From Prevotellaceae bacterium (lineage in GTDB: Bacteria > Bacteroidota > Bacteroidia > Bacteroidales > UBA932): 33,916 bases of DNA. The first letter of the stretch is position 1. Each line of letters begins with the position of its first letter. This document shows, in pieces, positions 27,217 to 33,916 of this stretch. Position numbers and translations under genes: made by a program. The stretch spans positions 1-33,916 of the forward strand of contig JAITFU010000043.1 in the NCBI GenBank assembly GCA_031281125.1. The letters run 5' to 3'. The notes under the pieces were generated by a model. The model was not told the origin of the DNA. It worked only from the letters and a program-made list of their open reading frames with translations, and did not search any database.

Positions 27217-27657
27217 ATGATTTTATTTTTTACGCAGAATATTTCCTATAAAATCCAACAAAAACGATTTTATAAACAGTGGATCAAAGACATAGCCAAA
27301 CAACACAATGTATCAAATGGAGATATTAATATTATTTTTTGTTCTGCTGACGATCTTTTAAACATCAACAAACGTTTTCTTAACCACGATTATCATACCG
27401 ATGTAATCACTTTTGACTATTCAGACCTAACATCTAAGAGAATTATTGCAGGTGATATATATATAGGTATAGAGACGGTTCGTACCAACGCCAAGGTGTA
27501 TGGGGCTTCCTCTTTTGAACAAGAGTTAAGGAGAGTTATTGCACATGGCATTTTTCATCTCTTAGGTTTTAGTGATAAAACGCCGGAAGATCAAGCTTAT
27601 ATGAGAAATCTTGAAGAGGTTGCAATCAAACGTTTTGACGAAATGTGTGTTCAATAG
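27217..27657 (+). CDS. ybeY: rRNA maturation RNase YbeY
   Basis: MILFFTQNISYKI...FLNHDYHTDVITFDYSD...AGDIYIGIETVRTNA...LRRVIAHGIFHLLGFSDKTPED: YbeY metal site HGIFHLLGFSD. Start placed at the internal ATG (27217) rather than 27151. Confidence 0.93.
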   Translation: MILFFTQNISYKIQQKRFYKQWIKDIAKQHNVSNGDINIIFCSADDLLNINKRFLNHDYHTDVITFDYSDLTSKRIIAGDIYIGIETVRTNAKVYGASSFEQELRRVIAHGIFHLLGFSDKTPEDQAYMRNLEEVAIKRFDEMCVQ

Positions 27658-27668
27658 ATGCTTGTTTG

Positions 27669-27677
27669 TATCTTTGC
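27669..27677 (+). promoter_or_regulatory. Bacteroidetes -7 box upstream of mnmG
   Basis: TATCTTTGC matches TANNTTTGC; -33 box not clear. Confidence 0.45.
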
Positions 27678-27689
27678 ACAATATTTTAA

Positions 27690-29561
27690 TTGATAGATTT
27701 TGTGACAATAAGATACGATATTATTGTAGTGGGGGCAGGACATGCCGGATGTGAAGCCGCAATAGTTGCTGCGCGTATGGGCGCACGTGTGCTGTTGGTG
27801 ACAATCGATATGAATAAAATTGCGAATATGTCTTGTAACCCTGCCATTGGTGGCATTGCCAAAGGACAGATTGTTCGTGAGATAGATGCGCTTGGAGGCT
27901 GTACCGGTGAGGTTACTGATAAGAGCACTTTGCAATTTAGAATGTTAAATCGTTCAAAAGGCCCGGCCGTTTGGAGTCCCAGGGCACAATGCGACAGAAT
28001 GGTTTTCTCATCTCAATGGAGAATGTTATTGGAATCCACAAAAGGTTTGGATATTTGGCAAGGTACGGTTACAAAGTTGCTTTTTTCATGTGATTCGGTA
28101 ACAGGTGTCACCACAGAGTTGGGTGCCTCTTTTAGTTCTGATGCAGTGATCCTTACAGCGGGCACTTTTCTTAATGGGAAAATTTACGTAGGTAAAAATA
28201 GTGCAGTAGGTGGACGAATTGGCGAACCTGCCGTCTTTGGGCTCTCTGAGCAGCTGCGAGAAAGAGGTATCACTTCGGCACGAATGAAGACAGGTACACC
28301 ACCACGTATAGACGCTTCATCAATAGATCTTTCGACTTTGCAAATGCAAATTGGAGACCCATCTCCTGCAAAATTCTCCTTTTTACCAATAGCTTCGTCT
28401 GTTCAGGAAAATCACCAACAAAAACCTTGTTATATGGTTTATACCAACAACAAGGTACACAAGATTTTGCGAGATGATTTTGATTCATCTCCTCTATTTT
28501 CCGGTATAATTCAAGGTATTGGCCCACGTTATTGCCCAAGCATAGAAGATAAGTTGCGCACCTTTGCAAACAAGGAACAACATCAGCTCTTTTTAGAGCC
28601 TGAAGGCTGGAATACAAATGAATACTATCTTCAAGGTTTTTCCTCTTCATTGCCAATACAAACACAATATCAGGCACTTAGAGCCATAGATGGATTTCAA
28701 AATGTGCGTATATTTCGTCCTGGATACGCTATTGAGTACGATTACTTTCCTCCAACGCAAATATCGCATACATTAGAGGTCAAAAATTTATCGGGACTCT
28801 ATTTTGCAGGTCAGATTAATGGGACAACCGGCTACGAAGAGGCCGCTGCACAAGGCTTGATGGCCGGAATCAATGCAGTATTAAAAATAAACAAAAAAGG
28901 AAATTTTGTGCTTAGACGTGATCAAGCATACATTGGAGTGTTAATTGACGATTTAGTTACAAAAGGCGTGGACGAACCATACAGAATGTTTACTTCACGC
29001 GCCGAATATAGAATATTACTCAGACAAGACAATGCCGATAGTCGTCTAACTCCTCTCTCCATACAACTAGGGTTATCATCAAAGCTAAGGGAATCGACAT
29101 TTTTAGAAAAAGAAAAATTGATATTAGACTTACACAATTTCTTGATGTCCGAATCAGCACTTCCGGAAATGGTAAACGATTATTTACTATCCGTTGATTC
29201 TACACCCATAAAACAAAAACGTCATTGGGCCGAACTTCTATGTCGTCCTCAGGTTTCAATAGATGATTTATTAAAGATTGTTTCACGTGAAAACATAATT
29301 GAATCAGTAAAAGAATCTGTAGAGATAAATATAAAATATCAGGGTTATGTTATGAGAGAGCAAGCTATGGCACAAAAATTGCTGCGTTTAGAAAATGTTT
29401 CTATTCCCACTGACTTTTCTTTTGATAAAATTGAATCGTTGTCTATGGAAGCAAGGCAAAAATTGATGAAGATAAAACCGGTTTCTATAGGACAGGCTTC
29501 ACGTATCCCCGGAGTTAGTCCTGCTGACATATCTGTACTACTCGTTTATTTTGGTCGATAA
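27690..29561 (+). CDS. mnmG: tRNA uridine-5-carboxymethylaminomethyl(34) synthesis enzyme MnmG (GidA)
   Basis: YDIIVVGAGHAGCEAAIVAARMGARVLLVTIDMNKIANMSCNPAIGGIAKGQIVREIDALGG...GTFLNGKIYVG...TGYEEAAAQGLMAGINA. Start uncertain: TTG 27690 or GTG 27702, no in-frame ATG close by. Confidence 0.96.
   Translation: MIDFVTIRYDIIVVGAGHAGCEAAIVAARMGARVLLVTIDMNKIANMSCNPAIGGIAKGQIVREIDALGGCTGEVTDKSTLQFRMLNRSKGPAVWSPRAQCDRMVFSSQWRMLLESTKGLDIWQGTVTKLLFSCDSVTGVTTELGASFSSDAVILTAGTFLNGKIYVGKNSAVGGRIGEPAVFGLSEQLRERGITSARMKTGTPPRIDASSIDLSTLQMQIGDPSPAKFSFLPIASSVQENHQQKPCYMVYTNNKVHKILRDDFDSSPLFSGIIQGIGPRYCPSIEDKLRTFANKEQHQLFLEPEGWNTNEYYLQGFSSSLPIQTQYQALRAIDGFQNVRIFRPGYAIEYDYFPPTQISHTLEVKNLSGLYFAGQINGTTGYEEAAAQGLMAGINAVLKINKKGNFVLRRDQAYIGVLIDDLVTKGVDEPYRMFTSRAEYRILLRQDNADSRLTPLSIQLGLSSKLRESTFLEKEKLILDLHNFLMSESALPEMVNDYLLSVDSTPIKQKRHWAELLCRPQVSIDDLLKIVSRENIIESVKESVEINIKYQGYVMREQAMAQKLLRLENVSIPTDFSFDKIESLSMEARQKLMKIKPVSIGQASRIPGVSPADISVLLVYFGR
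29279..29294. promoter_or_regulatory. parS-like site inside mnmG
   Basis: TGTTTCACGTGAAAAC; perfect 12-bp palindromic core TTTCACGTGAAA, 14/16 against TGTTTCACGTGAAACA. Confidence 0.55.
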
Positions 29562-29592
29562 ATAGTTAGTCAATGTGTAAAGGTTTTTTTAC

Positions 29593-29601
29593 TATCTTTG
29601 C
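29593..29601 (+). promoter_or_regulatory. Bacteroidetes -7 box upstream of the TonB-dependent receptor
   Basis: TATCTTTGC matches TANNTTTGC; it overlaps the longest-ORF start at 29598 and so supports the downstream start at 29640. Confidence 0.5.
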
Positions 29602-29639
29602 AGTTTGGTATTTTTCTCTATCACAATAATGTTTTTTAC

Positions 29640-32027
29640 ATGATTCGTTTTGTTTGGCTCTTATTCTCGTTCTTTTTGTCCACTTCACTTTTAAGCGAAG
29701 CCCAAAACATGACGCAAACAGTAAAAGGCCGAGTAATTGATGACATTTCTAAAATGCCCTTGATTGGCATTGGTGTAATTATCTCATTCCCGGATGAGAC
29801 ATCAAGTTCAATGATTGCAACTGAGACCGATACCAATGGCTATTACTCGTTTAAGAATGTGCCTGTTGGAAGAATCAATGTATTGTTTACCTGTATTGGA
29901 TACGAACAAATTGCTCGTCAAAACGTCTCGTTAGATGCAGGTAAAGAGTTGGTTATAAATGTGGGAATGGCAGAAGACATCCAAATGCTGACATCTGCAA
30001 TTGTTGTTGCGGAAAGAGACAAGCACAGGCCAATCAACGAAATGAGTTCCTCTGTAAGTGGACGCACTTTTTCTGTTGCAGAAGCAGAGCGTTACGCCGG
30101 CGCTGTAAATGACATCTCACGAATGGCACAAAATTTTGCAGGAGTCTCCACACCAAGCGATGCATCCAACGACATTGTAATTAGAGGTAATTCTCCGTTT
30201 GGACTCTTGTGGAGATTAGAAGGTGTCGATATTTATAACCCTAACCATTTTTCAGATGGTGGTGCCACAGGCGGTCCAATAAGTATGATTAATTTGAATG
30301 CGCTGTCAAACTCAGATTTTTATACGAGTGCATTCCCGGCAGAGTACATTAATGCCTATTCAGGAGTTTTTGATTTAAAATTGAGAGAGGGCAATTATGA
30401 CAAACGTGAATATACCGGACAAATTGGATTAAATGGTGTTGAGTTTGGAATTGAAGGTCCATTATCACAAAAACTTAGGGCTTCGTACTTAGCTGACTAC
30501 AGGTACTCTTTTTTGGATGCATTAAAAGCTTTGGGAATTGGTTTTGGCACCGGCTCTGCCGTTCCGCGTTATCAAGATTGGACAACAAAGATTAATGTAC
30601 CTACACCAAAAGCCGGAACTTTTTCTCTCTTCTCCGTTGGTGGTGTGAGCAACATTGCCTTAGAAAATGGAGAATCCACATTTTACAATTTTGCTGACGA
30701 TTTACGAAACAAAGGAAATATGGGTATTATTGGCCTTAATCACTCTTTGTCCATCAACAATCGTTTGTCGTCCGTTTTTTCATTGGCAGCCTCTACTTCA
30801 TTATTCCATGCATTGATCGACACACTAAACCCTGTATCCAAGATTAAAGATCGCTCACAAGAGGCAAAAATTCAAAGAGAGTTTTTTACTGCTCAAGCGG
30901 TATTTAACATTAAAGTTTCACCTCGTGTTTCTTTACGTACCGGAGCTATGGGTTCTATGATTGGATACAAATTTATTTCGTTAGATTTTTCTCAAACCAC
31001 ATACCCTAAAGATGTTAATGAACAAGGAAGCACTTTTGTGGCACGTGTTTATATTGAGGGGAGCTATCGCCCGAGCACAAAAATCACCGTAAACGGTGGT
31101 GTAAATGGTCAGTTCTTGGCCTTGAATCAATCATATAGTGTAGATCCAAGGATCAGTGTTACCTATAAGCTGGCGCAAAAACATGAATTAAACGCAGGTT
31201 ATGGTTTACATAGTCAAACACAAGGCCTGGAAGTCTATCTAACCAAACAATGGAGTCAAGCAGCAGACGATCCTTTTTATCCTAACAAAAATTTAAAAAT
31301 GACAAAATCTCATCACTTTGTTATGGGTTATCAATGGAGGTTCTCTTCAATTGCTCGTCTAAAGGTAGAAGCTTATTATCAATACCTATATAATTTACCG
31401 ATTAATTTTTATAAACCGCATTACTGTTTGGTAAACTTAACAGGATTGGATTTTGAAAAATATGGACAGGTATATGTGAGTGAAGGCGAAGGCGAAAACA
31501 TTGGATTAGAATTTACCTTAGAACGCTTTTTGACGCGTGGATGGTATTATATGGCCACGCTATCTCTATATGACAGCAGGTTTGTTAGCTCTGACAATGT
31601 TGTTAGAAATACCATGTACAATGGAAATTACGTATTTAACTTAGTGGGCGGGAAGGAGTTTGCTCTCAAAGGTATAGGATCTTCTTCAAAAGGAATGTGG
31701 GTAATTGGTACAGACGCAAAATTTGTTTTAGCCGGAGGTCAGCGATACATACCTGTGGACGTAGCCTCCTCAAACGAAGAGCATAAAGTTGTATATAGAT
31801 ACGATTTAGCCTATGAACCACAATTACCATATTATATGCGAGGTGATTGTAAGGTTTGGATTAAGCTGAATCAACCAAAAACCACACACGAATTTGGGTT
31901 TGAAGCAAGAAATGTTACAGACCGCAAAAACGTGTATCAATATAGGTACGACTATAATGCAAAAGATATGATAACTACTTATCAAACAGGCATTTTGCCA
32001 CTTGCTTATTACAAAATAACCTTCTAA
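29640..32027 (+). CDS. TonB-dependent receptor with N-terminal carboxypeptidase-like regulatory domain
   Basis: Signal peptide MIRFVWLLFSFFLSTSLLSEAQ; VKGRVIDDISKMPLIGIGVII...TDTNGYYSFKNVPVGRINVLFTCIGYE; plug-like DIVIRGNSPFGLLWRLEGVDIYNPNHF. Confidence 0.92.
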   Translation: MIRFVWLLFSFFLSTSLLSEAQNMTQTVKGRVIDDISKMPLIGIGVIISFPDETSSSMIATETDTNGYYSFKNVPVGRINVLFTCIGYEQIARQNVSLDAGKELVINVGMAEDIQMLTSAIVVAERDKHRPINEMSSSVSGRTFSVAEAERYAGAVNDISRMAQNFAGVSTPSDASNDIVIRGNSPFGLLWRLEGVDIYNPNHFSDGGATGGPISMINLNALSNSDFYTSAFPAEYINAYSGVFDLKLREGNYDKREYTGQIGLNGVEFGIEGPLSQKLRASYLADYRYSFLDALKALGIGFGTGSAVPRYQDWTTKINVPTPKAGTFSLFSVGGVSNIALENGESTFYNFADDLRNKGNMGIIGLNHSLSINNRLSSVFSLAASTSLFHALIDTLNPVSKIKDRSQEAKIQREFFTAQAVFNIKVSPRVSLRTGAMGSMIGYKFISLDFSQTTYPKDVNEQGSTFVARVYIEGSYRPSTKITVNGGVNGQFLALNQSYSVDPRISVTYKLAQKHELNAGYGLHSQTQGLEVYLTKQWSQAADDPFYPNKNLKMTKSHHFVMGYQWRFSSIARLKVEAYYQYLYNLPINFYKPHYCLVNLTGLDFEKYGQVYVSEGEGENIGLEFTLERFLTRGWYYMATLSLYDSRFVSSDNVVRNTMYNGNYVFNLVGGKEFALKGIGSSSKGMWVIGTDAKFVLAGGQRYIPVDVASSNEEHKVVYRYDLAYEPQLPYYMRGDCKVWIKLNQPKTTHEFGFEARNVTDRKNVYQYRYDYNAKDMITTYQTGILPLAYYKITF

Positions 32028-32037
32028 TAACCATACA

Positions 32038-33573
32038 ATGTTTCATGTGAAACATTTTGTCAACAGAGAGACTTTTGTCAGAGGTATAGTCCTCTCTTCG
32101 GGCATAAACATAGCGTCGAAGGTTGTCCTTTTTTTTACAAGTTTATTGCTCGCTTTCTATTTTGGAGCAGAGACAAAGACAGACTTATTTTGGTATTTAT
32201 TCGACACGCTTTGGTTGTTGATTACAGTTTTTTCAAGTTTACATGTTGCAGTAATTATTCCAGAGGCAATGCGAAGACGTGAACAGGAAGGAGAACAACA
32301 AGCAAAGCATTTTTTTACCTTCTTTTTTTATGTCTATGCAGTTGTTGCAATTGGTCTAATGTTGCTCCTTTTTATTGATCCCGTATGGTGGATTTCGTCC
32401 ATTTCTAAGTATGATACAGAGGTTCTGATGCGCTTTAGGATGTTGGTTGTTTGGTTTGTTCCGTTGTTTCCCCTGATTTTACTCACGCAATACTTAATTG
32501 ACCTTCTTAATGCATACCGTTACTTTACATTACCTGTACTAACAGGCTTATTCAACAACATTTTAACATTGGTTTTTCTTTGCATCTTTCATAACATTTT
32601 GGACATTTTTTCGATGGTTATTGCCGTCTATATTGGATACGGAATCAATATTTTGTTCTTGCTTTACCTGTTGCGTCGAGATTTTTCGTGGAGTTTTATT
32701 CCTCGAAAAATTCAGTTGAAGTCTCACTTTAAGGAGAACTTCTGGATAGGGCTTTTAGGTAATTTTTGGAATTTTCTTGGGAAGTTTGCGCCAAACTACT
32801 TTATGTCGGGAGCAGGGGCGGGATTACTCACCGCATTTAAGTACGGACAAAAGATTACCCATGTTCCCACAGAGGCCATCACCAATCAATTTTCATCTGT
32901 TGCTGCCATTAGACTAAACGAATTGGTGGCGCAAAAGAATAATGAGAAGCTGAGGTTTGTTTTTTTGCAGTTGTGCAATATAATGATCTTTATTTTAGTT
33001 CCCATATCTGCCCTTTTCTTCTTTTATTCAAAGGATATTATTTCATTTCTCTACCAAAGGGGTGCGTTTGGCGTAGGAGAGGCTGTTAATACCGCCTATT
33101 TTATGCGTTATTTGGGCTTTCTCTTGCCATTATTTGGGATCAACACTATGGTAACTCGACTCTACAATGCAGGCCAAATTGTAAAATTTTCAACAATTTA
33201 TAGTGTGTGTTCCAATACGCTATTTATTGGTTTTCTTTGGGTAGCCTTCTCCTACTATGGAATATGGGGCATCCCCTTTGCGCTTTTAGCCCAAAGTATT
33301 CTTAATCTGTTGGCTGCTCAGTATTTCATGAGGCGTTTTTTCAAGGGTATAGGTTACGGAAAAGTATTGCTGAATTTGGTAATGTTTTTTGCGGGTTGTT
33401 TGATTCTTGCTGCCGCCACTTACTATCTGTTTGCCGGTTTGGAGTGGTGGGGTATCGCAAAAGCTTCTGTGGGTTGCACGCTGTTTGTGATTTGTTATCT
33501 AAGCATAAATGAGGTGTGTAAAATCAACGTAGATGTCTCAAAATATATTCGTAAATGGTTGCGCCTAAGGTAA
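32038..33573 (+). CDS. murJ: Lipid II flippase MurJ-like (MviN/MOP superfamily) integral membrane protein
   Basis: 511 aa, many TM helices; IASKVVLFFTSLLLAFYFGAETKTDLFWYLFDTLWLL; FIDPVWWISSISKY; IISFLYQRGAFG. Orthology to MurJ versus another MOP flippase not verified. Confidence 0.8.
   Translation: MFHVKHFVNRETFVRGIVLSSGINIASKVVLFFTSLLLAFYFGAETKTDLFWYLFDTLWLLITVFSSLHVAVIIPEAMRRREQEGEQQAKHFFTFFFYVYAVVAIGLMLLLFIDPVWWISSISKYDTEVLMRFRMLVVWFVPLFPLILLTQYLIDLLNAYRYFTLPVLTGLFNNILTLVFLCIFHNILDIFSMVIAVYIGYGINILFLLYLLRRDFSWSFIPRKIQLKSHFKENFWIGLLGNFWNFLGKFAPNYFMSGAGAGLLTAFKYGQKITHVPTEAITNQFSSVAAIRLNELVAQKNNEKLRFVFLQLCNIMIFILVPISALFFFYSKDIISFLYQRGAFGVGEAVNTAYFMRYLGFLLPLFGINTMVTRLYNAGQIVKFSTIYSVCSNTLFIGFLWVAFSYYGIWGIPFALLAQSILNLLAAQYFMRRFFKGIGYGKVLLNLVMFFAGCLILAAATYYLFAGLEWWGIAKASVGCTLFVICYLSINEVCKINVDVSKYIRKWLRLR
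32039..32054. promoter_or_regulatory. parS-like site at the start codon of the murJ-like gene
   Basis: TGTTTCATGTGAAACA, 15/16 match to TGTTTCACGTGAAACA; encodes FHVKH within MFHVKHFVN. Confidence 0.65.
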
Positions 33574-33916
33574 CGATATTGATCCCCACGTACAACCAGG
33601 CAGACTTGGTAAAAAGGGCTGTTGATAGCGCACTCTCACAGAGTTATGCCCCTTTGGAGGTAATTGTGTGTGATGACAGTCGCGACAATAAAACAAAAGA
33701 GCTACTCGTTCCAATAGAAGGGATTGATAATCGTTTTATCTATATTCAAAATCGGAGCCGTCTTGGACGTGTGGAAAATTATAAAAATGCGCTGTACCAA
33801 TGTGCTACAGGGGAGTGGGCATTAATGTTGGATGGAGATGACTTTTTGATTGATAACAAATTTATCTCTGACGCCATGGAAGTGATAATGCAAGATCCCA
33901 CAATAGTGATGGTTCA
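33555..33916 (+). CDS. Partial glycosyltransferase family 2 protein (3' truncated by window)
   Basis: MVAPKVTILIPTYNQADLVKRAVDSALSQSYAPLEVIVCDDSRDNKTKELL...SRLGRVENYKNALYQCATGEWALMLDGDDFL: GT2 signatures. Overlaps the murJ 3' end by 19 bp. Confidence 0.93.
   Translation, partial: MVAPKVTILIPTYNQADLVKRAVDSALSQSYAPLEVIVCDDSRDNKTKELLVPIEGIDNRFIYIQNRSRLGRVENYKNALYQCATGEWALMLDGDDFLIDNKFISDAMEVIMQDPTIVMV

Overview
This 33.9 kb window looks like a Bacteroidetes/Bacteroidales chromosome segment. Support comes from TANNTTTGC-type -7 boxes, a TonB-dependent receptor with a carboxypeptidase-like regulatory domain, a CoaX/OMP/TPR/LptC/PpiD gene run, and NamZ (DUF1343). Most of it is housekeeping: rsmA, ychF, ppiD-like, lptC, coaX, mfd, ruvB, hflX, tonB, tRNA-Ala(GGC), mdh, ybeY, mnmG and murJ, with partial genes at both ends. 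The less ordinary parts are: (1) a tandem pair of lipoprotein genes (14278-16453) in which nearly identical DNA blocks alternate with strongly diverged patches, followed by a third, overlapping lipoprotein gene; (2) two parS-like sites, one in mnmG with a perfect 12-bp core and one 15/16 match at the murJ start codon, plus a perfect DnaA box in a very AT-rich intergenic region, which together hint that the window is near the origin; (3) a roughly 123-bp inverted-repeat element between the convergent ychF and ppiD genes; (4) a GH20/NamZ pair that may act on peptidoglycan; (5) a HigBA-type toxin-antitoxin pair with a well-formed Bacteroidetes promoter; (6) a secreted Ntn-hydrolase. I found no CRISPR array, transposase, integrase or reverse transcriptase. 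No searches were run, so all family assignments are from reading the protein sequences.
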